The notes under the pieces were generated by a model. That model had not been told where the DNA came from, made no database searches, and worked only from the letters and a program-made list of their open reading frames with translations. The position numbers were made by a program, and so were the translations under genes. This document shows positions 43,390 to 51,342 of a DNA stretch of 64,000 bases, in pieces (within the stretch, counting starts at the first letter, position 1; each line of letters begins with the position of its first letter). The DNA comes from Acidimicrobiia bacterium (lineage in GTDB: Bacteria; Actinomycetota; Acidimicrobiia; Spongiisociales; Spongiisociaceae), in contig QIDH01000057.1 in NCBI GenBank assembly GCA_003229305.1, positions 1 to 64,000 on the forward strand, in the 5' to 3' direction.

Positions 43390-43617
43390 ATGGCCCGTGT
43401 GAATGTGTACCTGCCTGATGATCTCGCTGAAGAAGTGAAGTCTGTCGGTTTGAACGTCTCCAAACTCACGCAGGAGGCATTGAGAAGCGCTCTCGCCGCC
43501 AGTCGTGTAGGCGATTGGCTGGACGATGTTGGAGCGCTACGGTCGGTGGGTGTCGACCAGCAGGCCATTGTGGCGGCCGTGTCTGGAGCGAAGGACGAGG
43601 TGGAGGGTCTTGACTGA
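43390..43617 (+). CDS. CcdA/VapB-like antitoxin
   Basis: This 75-residue protein has an N-terminal ribbon-helix-helix (MARVNVYLPDDLAEEVKSVG, then NVSKLTQEALRSAL), as in CcdA-type antitoxins, and an acidic C-terminal tail that would wrap the toxin. It overlaps the PIN-domain toxin gene by 8 bases. Pairing of a CcdA-like DNA-binding antitoxin with a VapC toxin shows the module exchange common in such systems. It should repress its own promoter. Confidence 0.8.
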   Translation: MARVNVYLPDDLAEEVKSVGLNVSKLTQEALRSALAASRVGDWLDDVGALRSVGVDQQAIVAAVSGAKDEVEGLD

Positions 43618-44008
43618 TCGGTTGATAGTCGACGCATCGGCCATGGTCGATTTGCTCGTTGGGTCGCCTCAAAGTGCCTTGATCCAGGGACGGCTGCGTG
43701 GATCCGAGATCCACGTCCCTGCTCACTTCGATGCTGAGGTGTTCTCAGCCCTTGGGAGGCTCCAGAGGAGTGGTCACCTCACCACGCGCCAGGTTTCATC
43801 AAGGGTCAAGCGGCTATCTGCAGCTCCGTTTCGCCGTCATTTCCTCATGTCGTTGCTCGACGGTGCGTGGAGGCGTCGCCACAATCTCCGTCTTGTGGAC
43901 GCGCTGTACGTGGAGCTCGCCACCCAGATGGATGCACCGGTCATCACCACTGATGCGGGCCTGGCCGCAGCCTCATCATCGGCGGAACTGGTCACGGCGA
44001 CCGGTTGA
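43610..44008 (+). CDS. vapC: VapC-like PIN-domain toxin
   Basis: This 132-residue PIN-domain ribonuclease has the four acidic metal ligands in IVDASAMVDLL (Asp), DAEVFSAL (Glu), LRLVDALYVELA (Asp) and VITTDAGLA (Asp). The start is TTG 43610, inside the end of the antitoxin gene behind GGAGGG; any later start would lose the first catalytic Asp. VapC toxins cut tRNA or rRNA when not held by the antitoxin. The RNA target of this one is unknown. Confidence 0.85.
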   Translation: MTDRLIVDASAMVDLLVGSPQSALIQGRLRGSEIHVPAHFDAEVFSALGRLQRSGHLTTRQVSSRVKRLSAAPFRRHFLMSLLDGAWRRRHNLRLVDALYVELATQMDAPVITTDAGLAAASSSAELVTATG

Positions 44009-44081
44009 GCAACGCTTCTCGCCCATATTTCTGAATGCTGTGCGACCATCCTTTCAGTTCGGGAGATCAAACGGAGGCTTG

Positions 44082-44471
44082 ATGGCAGTCAGCAAGACAA
44101 TTCAGCGACGCTTGGCATGGATCGATACAGATGCGTCTGGAATCTGGCATTACTCCACGGTGATCCGCTTTGCCGAGGCCGTCGAGGGTGAGTTGCATCG
44201 CGAATTGGGAATCTCGGAATTCACGTTCGGAGCGCTGCCAAGGGTCCACATCGAATTCGACTTCAAACGTCCCGTGGCCTTCGACGAGCTGGTTTCCATT
44301 TCTCTCACCGTTGCCTCGGTTGGTTCCAGTTCGTTGACCTACGACCTCGAGCTGTCCGTGGACGGCGACCTTGTGGCGAACGGCAAGATCGTCACGGTTC
44401 TACTGGATCGGCAGACGCAGGCGGCAGCGCCCTGGCCGGACGAGATCCGGGCCAAGCTCGAAGGGGCCTGA
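44082..44471 (+). CDS. 4HBT-type acyl-CoA thioesterase
   Basis: This 129-residue hot-dog-fold thioesterase of the 4-hydroxybenzoyl-CoA group has the active-site segment AWIDTDASGIWHYSTVIRFAE (Asp and His positions of the family) and a FKRPVAFDELVSI strand. It would release free acid from an acyl-CoA. GGAGG precedes the ATG by 4 nt. It lies 33 nt before an acyl-CoA dehydrogenase gene that has its own -10 box, so the two may work together on one substrate. Confidence 0.85.
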   Translation: MAVSKTIQRRLAWIDTDASGIWHYSTVIRFAEAVEGELHRELGISEFTFGALPRVHIEFDFKRPVAFDELVSISLTVASVGSSSLTYDLELSVDGDLVANGKIVTVLLDRQTQAAAPWPDEIRAKLEGA

Positions 44472-44491
44472 TCCGACTCTGCCCGGACGCG

Positions 44492-44497
44492 TATCCT
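44492..44497 (+). promoter_or_regulatory. Leaderless-type -10 box of an acyl-CoA dehydrogenase gene
   Basis: TATCCT ends 7 nt before the ATG at 44505. No ribosome site is present. Confidence 0.45.
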
Positions 44498-44504
44498 TCT
44501 GGCT

Positions 44505-45641
44505 ATGGATGGTCTGGAAGAATTCCGTTCCGAGGTCCGTTCGATCCTCGCCTCAGAGTGGGATGCGGATCGGTATGCCGCCGAGGTGGAGTCGGTCACG
44601 GTGGCCGGCGGCACGCCTGCCGGCGAATGGCACAGGTCGCTCCAGTCGCATCGTCTGGTTGCCCCCCACTTCCCGGAGGAGTTCGGCGGGCGGGGTCTGA
44701 GCCAGCTTCATCGAGCGGTTGTCACCGAAGAACTCGACCTGTTGGGCGCTCTCCCGCCCTCCAACATCATCGGGGTCGGCTGGGCGGCGCCGACGATCCT
44801 GGCCCACGGCACCGAGGAGCAGAAACGCCGCTACATCCCACCCCTGCTCGAAGGCGCCGAGATCTGGTGTCAGCTCTTCTCCGAACCCGGGGCAGGCTCG
44901 GACCTGGCGGGGCTGACAACCAGGGCGGAGCGTGACGGCGACGAGTTCGTTGTCACCGGACAGAAGACCTGGACGTCCGGAGCGCATTACTCGACTTTTG
45001 GGATACTGCTTGCCCGCACCGACCCGGACGCCCCCAAACACCGGGGCATCAGCTACTTCATCTTCCCGATGCGCCAGCCAGGGGTAGAAATTCGTCCCAT
45101 AAGGCAGATGACCGGTGAGTCGGAATTCTGTGAGGTTTTTCTGGATGGCGCTCGGGTCCCGGCCGCCAACCTCGTCGGCGAATTGAATGATGGTTGGCGG
45201 GTGGCGATCACGACTCTCATGAACGAGCGGATCTCGCTGTCGACGGGGGTGGGCATGCTGTGGGGCCTCGGTATGTCGTTCAATCGATTCTGGGAACAGG
45301 CTGCCGTTGGGCCGCTGAGTGCGCTCGATCGGGATCGTCTGACCCGCCTCTACGTACGTCATCGTATCCTCGGCAACCTCAAGTCGGCCGCGTTGGCCAA
45401 GACGGTGGCCGGGGGCACTCCAGGTATCGAGGCAGCGATCCAAAAGCTGCTCGCCGACACCCTCGGACGTGACGCAACCAACCTTCTCGTGGATTTCCGC
45501 GGATTGGGTGGGCTGCAGATGGACGATCAGCCGGCGGTCCAGGCACTGTTCGCTCGAGCCCTGACCATCGGAGGCGGCACTGAAGAGGTCCAGAAGAACA
45601 TTCTCGCCGAAAGGGCGCTCGGCCTGCCGGGAGACGGGTAG
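44505..45641 (+). CDS. Acyl-CoA dehydrogenase
   Basis: This 378-residue FAD-dependent dehydrogenase resembles the enzyme encoded at 11.9-13.1 kb (shared IWCQLFSEPGAGSDLAGLTTRA and RPIRQMTGESEF blocks). The C-terminal active-site region reads TIGGGTEEVQKNILAERALGLPGDG, where the residue at the usual catalytic Glu position (just before GGT) is Gly. The base is therefore supplied elsewhere or differs, as in some FadE proteins that act as heteromers. The thioesterase gene upstream suggests a common acyl-CoA pathway. The substrate is unknown. Confidence 0.9.
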   Translation: MDGLEEFRSEVRSILASEWDADRYAAEVESVTVAGGTPAGEWHRSLQSHRLVAPHFPEEFGGRGLSQLHRAVVTEELDLLGALPPSNIIGVGWAAPTILAHGTEEQKRRYIPPLLEGAEIWCQLFSEPGAGSDLAGLTTRAERDGDEFVVTGQKTWTSGAHYSTFGILLARTDPDAPKHRGISYFIFPMRQPGVEIRPIRQMTGESEFCEVFLDGARVPAANLVGELNDGWRVAITTLMNERISLSTGVGMLWGLGMSFNRFWEQAAVGPLSALDRDRLTRLYVRHRILGNLKSAALAKTVAGGTPGIEAAIQKLLADTLGRDATNLLVDFRGLGGLQMDDQPAVQALFARALTIGGGTEEVQKNILAERALGLPGDG

Positions 45642-45664
45642 GTGGGCCCGATCGATCGGAGCTG

Positions 45665-45713
45665 TCCGGCCTCCGCTGTCCGCCTTCCGCTATCCGCCTT
45701 CCGCCTTCCGCCG
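45665..45713 (+). repeat. Heptanucleotide tandem repeat, TCCGCNN x7
   Basis: Seven consecutive 7-bp units read TCCGGCC, TCCGCTG, TCCGCCT, TCCGCTA, TCCGCCT, TCCGCCT and TCCGCCG. The array lies just after the acyl-CoA dehydrogenase stop, between that gene and the HNH gene. It is strongly pyrimidine-biased on the plus strand. No function is known. Confidence 0.85.
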
Positions 45714-45859
45714 CGGCGAGGGTTGCATGAGATCAGGGGGCGTTGGCTGGGCGAGTTGAATTGGCGGTCCGGGTTGGGCCGTTCAGGATATTTGTTGAAC
45801 TGGATGAGGTCGGTGGATTGGATGCGCTGGTTTGGTGTGGCCACTAGGGCAGGGCCTGG

Positions 45860-47005
45860 TCAGGGTGGTGGGCGGCTTCGGGGTTTTCTGAGGAATTGTC
45901 TCCGTAGTTGTGGTGAGTCGGGTTCGATTTGGAATCCTTGGCGGTGGATGGCGACGTGGTGGTGGAACCAGCAGAGGGTGGCGAGGTTTTGTTCCTCGGT
46001 TGCACCGCCGTCTTGCCAGTGGATGATGTGGTGGGGTTCGAGCCGGTAGGTGGAGTCGCATCCGGCGATGGTGCAAACGCCGAGGTCACGGTGGATGACC
46101 CATCGTTTGAGTCTTGGTGGGACAGCCCGGCTGGTTCTGCCGATTCCTAATGCTTCAGAATCGGCGTCCAACTCCATCATCGCGCCACCGCAGATGAGTT
46201 GTTGGAGGGCTTGGGGTCCGGTCCGGATACCGTTGTCGATTCGCACTACCGGCCGCTGGTCCACGGTGCTAGCCGGTTCGTCGGACGGCGCGGGGTCGAC
46301 GAATACTGTGATGACCGCCCCCGGACTATCGGTGCCTTGGCTGGTGTGGTTGAGGTCGTCTGTGGCCATGTCGACCAGGGAGTCATGCAAGAGTTGACCG
46401 CGGGTGAGGGTTGTGCCGTCTGGTAGTTCGCGACGTAGCCGTTCGGCGCGGAGCATCAGGGCGGTTTCGACCACTTTGGCGTCTGTGCCTGCCATGGTGA
46501 GCCAGCCGGTGTAGTGCGACTCGTCGAGGCGGGGTTGCAGGGCCAGGCAGCGGTGTTCGAATATGTCCGTTTCTTCGCCCTCGCCCAACGGTTCTCTTGA
46601 CACTCTGAGCCGGGCGAGTGCCCCGATGTCGTATCCGGCGGTCCGGGAGAGGGCGTCTTGGTAGCCGGTGTTGGCAAGGCGGATGGTTTGGGTGGCTCGG
46701 TCGAAGCTGATGTCACCGTTGTCGAGGGCGGCGTTGATGTCTTCGTGTTGGCAGCGGGCCACGAGGACCAGATCGCGGGCAGTGGTCCGGGAGATATCGA
46801 ATCGGGCGGCGCACCATTCGACCAGAGTTCTGGCACCATCGGCTGTCGTGACCTGTTGGCGGTCCAGAGCGACAAGTTCTTGAGCCTGGAGGGCGCGTAG
46901 TTGGGCGATTATCCGCTCGGCGTCCAAGATGCGTTGTTCGTGCACATCCGGCGGCAAATCGGCCGAGCCGACTTGCGATGCTCCTGCTACCAGTGTGTCG
47001 AACAT
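45860..47005 (-). CDS. DUF222/13E12-type HNH endonuclease
   Basis: This 381-residue protein has an N-terminal DUF222 domain, as in the REP13E12 repeat genes of mycobacteria, and a C-terminal HNH nuclease. The nuclease spans CTIAGCDSTYRLEPHHIIHW and the ATLCWFHHHVAIH segment, with a CxxxxC zinc pair. Such genes are often multicopy in actinobacteria and can be sites of phage integration. TATTAT lies 7 nt before the ATG. It neighbours a heptamer repeat and a sigma-factor remnant, which together suggest a recombination-prone spot. DNA cleavage is inferred from the HNH motif. Confidence 0.88.
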   Translation of the reverse strand: MFDTLVAGASQVGSADLPPDVHEQRILDAERIIAQLRALQAQELVALDRQQVTTADGARTLVEWCAARFDISRTTARDLVLVARCQHEDINAALDNGDISFDRATQTIRLANTGYQDALSRTAGYDIGALARLRVSREPLGEGEETDIFEHRCLALQPRLDESHYTGWLTMAGTDAKVVETALMLRAERLRRELPDGTTLTRGQLLHDSLVDMATDDLNHTSQGTDSPGAVITVFVDPAPSDEPASTVDQRPVVRIDNGIRTGPQALQQLICGGAMMELDADSEALGIGRTSRAVPPRLKRWVIHRDLGVCTIAGCDSTYRLEPHHIIHWQDGGATEEQNLATLCWFHHHVAIHRQGFQIEPDSPQLRRQFLRKPRSRPPP

Positions 47006-47012
47006 GTGTTCG

Positions 47013-47018
47013 ATAATA
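47013..47018 (-). promoter_or_regulatory. Leaderless-type -10 box of the HNH gene
   Basis: TATTAT on the minus strand ends 7 nt before the ATG at 47005, in a locally AT-rich stretch. Confidence 0.55.
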
Positions 47019-47160
47019 TCAGACCACTACGACAGAAAACAGGGGTCTACCAGGACTTTTCTACAGAAATACATGTTGGGCAGGGCGCAGAATGGAATCG
47101 CCGAATTTGAGAAGGTAACCAACCATTCGTGCCGGTCGGGCGTCGCATAGGTAAGTGGTT

Positions 47161-47337
47161 ATGGACGATCCTGACTTGTGGTCGAAGCTCAGCGGTGACC
47201 TCATTCGTTTCGCCACCGCGCTCGTTGGGCCTGACGAGGCCGAGGACGTGGTTTCTCGGGGTGATGGCGGGCTGCTTGCCCACAGATCGCTGGCGTCGCT
47301 GGACAACCCCGAGGCCTGCATGTTCAGGCGGTGTTGA
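47161..47337 (+). pseudogene. Remnant of an ECF sigma-factor gene
   Basis: The short frame reads SGDLIRFATALVGPDEAEDVVS, matching AGDLVRYATALVGPNDAADVVS of the intact sigma factor at 53.4 kb. It continues in register to NPEACMFR against EARPYLMR, then hits a stop. In the next frame AVLNG follows at once, matching AVLNE of the intact copy, so a one-base shift lies near 47330. Sigma regions 2.4 and 4 are missing altogether. This is the 5' third of a degraded paralogue. It lies beside the HNH gene. Confidence 0.75.
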
Positions 47338-47580
47338 ACGGAGGGCAGGTCGGCTTGGCTAAGGACCAGCCACCTGCTCCTGGTTTGGTTGGACTCCTGT
47401 GACGTGGGCTAGGGCGTTTCCCAGGAGTTCCTTGACGACGTGGTGCGTGTTGCTGGCAGGGGGGAGGCTCCGCTCACTCGATCATGTTTCGAGATGAAGT
47501 GGGTGCGTAGCCATCCATCCACGCTTGCCGAAGACCGCGAGGTAGTTGTTTCGGCTAGTGCGATTGGACCATTGCTCGAG
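47338..47580. other. Non-coding stretch after the sigma remnant
   Basis: Apart from a few codons continuing the remnant in a shifted frame to about 47400, nothing recognisable was seen. No hairpin, promoter or convincing gene was found. Confidence 0.5.
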
Positions 47581-48105
47581 TCAGCGAAGGTTGTCGGATT
47601 CGACCACAAAGAACCCCGTCGGCAGGCTGTCATTTCTGGGAATGATAGAGCTGCTGATCAACTCAAGTTCAAGCCTGAGGGCCTCATCAAACTCGAGACC
47701 GGGTCGCCACACATCGTAGCCTTCCTCACCGCTGCCCGCTATGAGGAACCCGGAGAAACCGCTGGTCTGGATACTCTCCAGGGTCATCTCGGCGGTGAGG
47801 ATGTCGACGTTCGCAAGGGGTTGGACTGAGTACACTGGGCCCTCATCCGCGGACTCATTCAATGCCGGGAGCGCAGCAGCCTCGGAGTCCGCGAGATTGC
47901 TGGCGCTCTCTAAGAGGCGCAGGCGCGTCTGCTGGCGGTCTTCGGGCTCACCCGCCGGGTCAGGGGAGAAAACTAAGACGCCAGCACCGAGTCCGAACGC
48001 GCCGAAGAATACGAGGAAAACGGCCAGCCTGATTGCGCACCCACGACGGATGAGGCGGCTAACCCGATTCCCCGGGGTTGGGTCGGCGGGCTCAGAACCA
48101 GTCAC
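47581..48105 (-). CDS. Hypothetical single-pass membrane protein
   Basis: This 174-residue protein has a basic cytoplasmic N-terminus (RLIRRGCAIR), one membrane helix at about 28-46 (LAVFLVFFGAFGLGAGVLVF) and an acidic extracytoplasmic part. The start is GTG, without a good ribosome site. No family was recognised. The base composition and codon pattern look normal for this genome, so it is probably a real gene, but this is not certain. Confidence 0.5.
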   Translation of the reverse strand: MTGSEPADPTPGNRVSRLIRRGCAIRLAVFLVFFGAFGLGAGVLVFSPDPAGEPEDRQQTRLRLLESASNLADSEAAALPALNESADEGPVYSVQPLANVDILTAEMTLESIQTSGFSGFLIAGSGEEGYDVWRPGLEFDEALRLELELISSSIIPRNDSLPTGFFVVESDNLR

Positions 48106-48290
48106 GACGGAATCGTACTTCGCACAAACAAGCGTTTGCGAACCGAATCACCCCAGAGGTTGTTGGAAGCTCTGACCTTGAGAGGATTGATTATGCCCCT
48201 CTGGACCGCCCTGTATTTGGCGGACCTGTCCTATGTCAGGACTCATGTAGATCACAGGTCGAGTACGTGACCGGTTCAAGGCGGTCCCTC

Positions 48291-48306
48291 CCTAACGAAC
48301 GTTAGG
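48291..48306 (+). promoter_or_regulatory. Operator of the TetR/acyl-CoA dehydrogenase operon
   Basis: CCTAACGAACGTTAGG has perfect 7-bp arms around AA and abuts the -10 box at 48307. It is a typical TetR-family site, and the gene that follows encodes such a protein, so autoregulation is likely. Confidence 0.75.
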
Positions 48307-48312
48307 TATGCT
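48307..48312 (+). promoter_or_regulatory. Leaderless-type -10 box of the second TetR gene
   Basis: TATGCT directly follows the operator and ends 8 nt before ATG 48321. There is no ribosome site. Confidence 0.6.
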
Positions 48313-48320
48313 GGGTGGTG

Positions 48321-48911
48321 ATGACCAGTACTTTGATTGATACTCGGACCCGCCTGCTTGGCATCGCTGCTGAGCAGTTTCTTGCTCGGGGATACGTGGA
48401 GACGACCTTGCGGGGGATTGCGGCCGAGGCGGGGGTGAAGGCCGGCAGCATCTACTACCACTTCGATTCGAAGGATTCGATGCTGGAGGCCATTCTCGGC
48501 GAGGGCATCGAGCGGATCGCGGCGTCGCTCGAGTCCGGTCTTGCCGATGCGGGTCAAAATCCGCTCGATCAGGTCGTCGCCGCCATCCATGCCCATCTCG
48601 GCGCACTGTTCGAACACGGGGCGTTTACGGCCTGCCACGTCAAGGTTTTCCACCAAGCCCCTTCCGAGGTCAAGGCGAAGGCGACGGTTCGACGGGATGC
48701 CTACGAGGCCACCTGGACCCGACTCCTGACCGAAGCCGAGACGTCGGGTCGACTGCGACCGATGATCGAACCTGGGATAGCCCGGCTCTATCTGCTCGGG
48801 GCGCTCAATGCCACGATTGAGTGGTTCACACCTGGTGACATCGCCGCACTGGCAGACGCCTTCGCAGAAATGTTTGTCAACGGAGCCTTCATCCCAAGGT
48901 GGAAAGAATGA
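48321..48911 (+). CDS. TetR-family regulator of an acyl-CoA dehydrogenase
   Basis: This 196-residue TetR protein has an N-terminal HTH (LRGIAAEAGVKAGSIYYHFDSKDSML) and a C-terminal ligand domain. ATG 48321 is preferred over GTGs at 48315 and 48318 from the spacing to the -10 box. It overlaps the acyl-CoA dehydrogenase gene by 4 bases, so regulator and enzyme are made together from a promoter with a clear palindrome. Regulators in this setting usually respond to acyl-CoA esters; the ligand here is inferred, not shown. Confidence 0.88.
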   Translation: MTSTLIDTRTRLLGIAAEQFLARGYVETTLRGIAAEAGVKAGSIYYHFDSKDSMLEAILGEGIERIAASLESGLADAGQNPLDQVVAAIHAHLGALFEHGAFTACHVKVFHQAPSEVKAKATVRRDAYEATWTRLLTEAETSGRLRPMIEPGIARLYLLGALNATIEWFTPGDIAALADAFAEMFVNGAFIPRWKE

Positions 48912-50056
48912 AACCCAACATCTATCTCGACGAGGATCTCGTCGCATTCCAGAAGCAGACCCTGGAGTTCATCGACAGGGAGGTGAAGCCTTACGGTGAC
49001 GCCTGGGAAACGGAACATCGCATCCCCCGCGATGTGCTCAGGAAGATGGGCGAGATCGGTTTCTTCGGCATCAGAGTCCCTGAGCGGTTCGGGGGTCTCG
49101 ATCTTGGTCCGATCGCTTCGTGCGCATTCGCTGAGGCTCTCGGCACATCTACCTACGGGGGGTTCGGGTCGACGGTGCTGGTTCACACCGACATGGCTTC
49201 ACCCCACTTGCTCAACGCGGGTAACGAAGCTCAGCTCGAGCGGCACATGCCTGGGATCATCAGCGGCGAGATCCTCACCGCGATCGCGGTCACTGAGCCT
49301 GACGCCGGGTCCGACGTGGCCGGGATGCGGACTTCGGCCAAGAAAGACGGCAACGGCTACCGGCTCAATGGCACGAAGATGTTCATCACGAACGGCATCA
49401 CCGCAGACGTCCTGATCGTCGCAGCCAAAACCGAACCGGAGTCTGGATCAAGCGGAATCACTATGTTCCTTGTCGAGCGTGACACGGAGGGATTCTCGGT
49501 GGGGAGGGCCCTCGACAAGCACGGCTGGCATTGCTCGGACACCGCAGAGCTGGTGTTCGACGACGCCTGGATCTCTGAGGACAACGTGCTCGGCGAGTTG
49601 AACCGCGGGTTCTACTCGATCATGAACAACTTCCAGAACGAGCGACTGGTGCTCGGCAGCCAAGCGGTAGGGGAGGCTCAGACGGCCATCGACATCACCC
49701 TCGAGTACACCCAGAATCGCAGGGCGTTCGGGGCCACCCTCTACGACAAACAGGCCATCCGTCACCGTTTGGCAACTGTCCAGGCAGAGGTCGACGCCGC
49801 TCGCCAATTCGCCTACCACTGCGCATGGCTCATGGAGAGTGGACAAGACGCAGTGAAAGAGGTTTCCGAGCTCAAGGCCCTCGTCGGAGAGCTCGTCAAC
49901 CGGGTCATGTATGAGTGCGTCCAGTTCCACGGCGGCATGGGCTATATGACAGAATCGACGATCGAACGGATGTCGCGCGACGCCCGCATCCAGTCGATCG
50001 GCGGTGGCGCCACAGAGGTCATGCTCGAAGAAGTGGCGAAGCGCTCCTACGTCTGA
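48908..50056 (+). CDS. Acyl-CoA dehydrogenase under TetR control
   Basis: This 382-residue acyl-CoA dehydrogenase has the FAD/substrate block AVTEPDAGSDVAGMRTSAKKDG, then KMFITNG, and YTQNRRAFG in the C-terminal helical domain. The C-terminal pattern is QFHGGMGYMTEST and RIQSIGGGATEVMLEEVAKRSYV; Gly occupies the usual catalytic Glu position, so the catalytic base probably lies elsewhere, as in isovaleryl- or long-chain-type enzymes. It is more divergent from the other two dehydrogenases in the window. The ATGA overlap couples it to the TetR gene. Confidence 0.92.
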   Translation: MKPNIYLDEDLVAFQKQTLEFIDREVKPYGDAWETEHRIPRDVLRKMGEIGFFGIRVPERFGGLDLGPIASCAFAEALGTSTYGGFGSTVLVHTDMASPHLLNAGNEAQLERHMPGIISGEILTAIAVTEPDAGSDVAGMRTSAKKDGNGYRLNGTKMFITNGITADVLIVAAKTEPESGSSGITMFLVERDTEGFSVGRALDKHGWHCSDTAELVFDDAWISEDNVLGELNRGFYSIMNNFQNERLVLGSQAVGEAQTAIDITLEYTQNRRAFGATLYDKQAIRHRLATVQAEVDAARQFAYHCAWLMESGQDAVKEVSELKALVGELVNRVMYECVQFHGGMGYMTESTIERMSRDARIQSIGGGATEVMLEEVAKRSYV

Positions 50057-50115
50057 ACGTTCAGACCCAAAACCCAGGGAAAGTTGGCGGTTGAGCGGGT
50101 CGGCGCCCTCGTGAC

Positions 50116-50448
50116 GTGGTATCACTGAGGCCGGGCGGATTTGCGACCGAGGAGTGGTGGCCCGTGGCGGCGGGTTCAGTGAGGATCGATCAGCGTGGAC
50201 GGCCACGGCTTTGGTTGGCCGCGTCCCTGGATGCTCCCAATCATCGGGTGATCCTTGAATCGACCGAGCCGACGGTGCGTGGTTTCTGCGAGACATGCTT
50301 CGAGGAGTGGGATGACCTGGCGGCGGCAGGTCGCAAGGCGAGGAGTTGCGATGTGATGGTTCGCTACCTGTCCGATCTCAACCGCGACCGTAAACGCCGT
50401 TCGGTGCTTCACCTCGAGGTCGAACAAGCCCGTCAAACGAACCGCTGA
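50116..50448 (+). CDS. Hypothetical protein
   Basis: This 110-residue protein of unknown function is rich in Arg and Asp/Glu. It has a single CxxC (GFCETCFEEWD) and no signal peptide or membrane segment. Start codons at 50116 or a GTG at 50164 are possible. Its end overlaps the end of the converging menA gene by 16 bp. No family was recognised. Real coding status is moderately likely given the gap it fills. Confidence 0.5.
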   Translation: MVSLRPGGFATEEWWPVAAGSVRIDQRGRPRLWLAASLDAPNHRVILESTEPTVRGFCETCFEEWDDLAAAGRKARSCDVMVRYLSDLNRDRKRRSVLHLEVEQARQTNR

Positions 50449-51320
50449 ATCACCAAGCCGGTCGTTATCAGGACCGCGACCACGAGTTGCAGCCTGGCGG
50501 TCCCCTTCAACAGCGCCACCAGCGGCGGGCCCTCCACCTCGCGCCTGACAATCCGGTCGAGTGGGATTGCCAGCGGTATTGCTGCCAGCCCGGCCAGACC
50601 GCCGACCGGCACTGTACCAAAGACGACGCCTGAGACCAGGGCCAAGAAGGCTCCGCCCACCAGGCCCTGATACAGCAGCACGGTCCTCGGCCGTCCGAGG
50701 ATCACTGCCAAGGTGCGCTTGCCGACCCTGGCGTCCGTCTCGATGTCACGCACGTTGTTGGCGACCAGGATCGCGGTCACCAGGCCACCCATCGGGATGG
50801 CCAGCTGCCAGACAGAGGCCGGCGCCGAGGAGTCGTGTACGTAGCGGCTCGCGACCGTCGCCACCAGCCCGAAGAACAAGAAGACGAACACCTCGCCTAG
50901 TCCCCGGTATCCATAGGGAATTGGGCCGCCTACGTAGCCAAGGGTCGCGATGATGCTCAGCACGCCTATGGCGATGATCACCCAGCCGGCGATGATGGTC
51001 ATCCAGATCCCAGCCAGCGCCGCCACGCCAAAGGCGACCCAAACGCCGGTCCACACGTCCTTGGCCGTAAGGAGGCCGGTTGCCACGGCCCGAGGAGGCC
51101 CGATCCGGTCCTTGGGATCTGCACCCCGCTTGGCGTCTGAGGCGTCGTTGGCAAAATTGGCCGCGACCTGGATGGCCAAAGCACCGATGAGAGCTGCGAC
51201 TAGGGCGTCTACTCGAAACACGTCGTCGAACACGGCCAGGCCGGCGCCGACCACGACAGGGGCGACTGCGGCGGGAAGGGTGTGCGGACGGGCCGCCAGG
51301 ATCCAGGGATTGCGAGGCAC
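50433..51320 (-). CDS. menA: 1,4-dihydroxy-2-naphthoate polyprenyltransferase
   Basis: This 295-residue UbiA-family membrane enzyme joins a polyprenyl chain to 1,4-dihydroxy-2-naphthoate in menaquinone synthesis. It has about eight helices, the prenyl-diphosphate motif NFANDASDAKRGADPKDR and the second Asp motif NNVRDIETDARVGKRT. It opens with PWILAARPHTLPAAVAPV, usual for MenA. GTG 51320 is chosen; an ATG at 51389 would overlap the divergent arfB gene. Menaquinone would feed the cytochrome bc complex encoded at 55-59 kb. Confidence 0.9.
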   Translation of the reverse strand: MPRNPWILAARPHTLPAAVAPVVVGAGLAVFDDVFRVDALVAALIGALAIQVAANFANDASDAKRGADPKDRIGPPRAVATGLLTAKDVWTGVWVAFGVAALAGIWMTIIAGWVIIAIGVLSIIATLGYVGGPIPYGYRGLGEVFVFLFFGLVATVASRYVHDSSAPASVWQLAIPMGGLVTAILVANNVRDIETDARVGKRTLAVILGRPRTVLLYQGLVGGAFLALVSGVVFGTVPVGGLAGLAAIPLAIPLDRIVRREVEGPPLVALLKGTARLQLVVAVLITTGLVIQRFV

Positions 51321-51342
51321 CGAGGTAGTTTTACCTGTCGAG

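Noticed and set aside
47440-47829. Plus-strand 129-codon open frame after the sigma remnant
   Set aside because: It overlaps the minus-strand membrane protein gene, has no ribosome site or -10 box and shows no recognisable family. The evidence on either strand is thin, and the minus-strand frame has a proper membrane helix.
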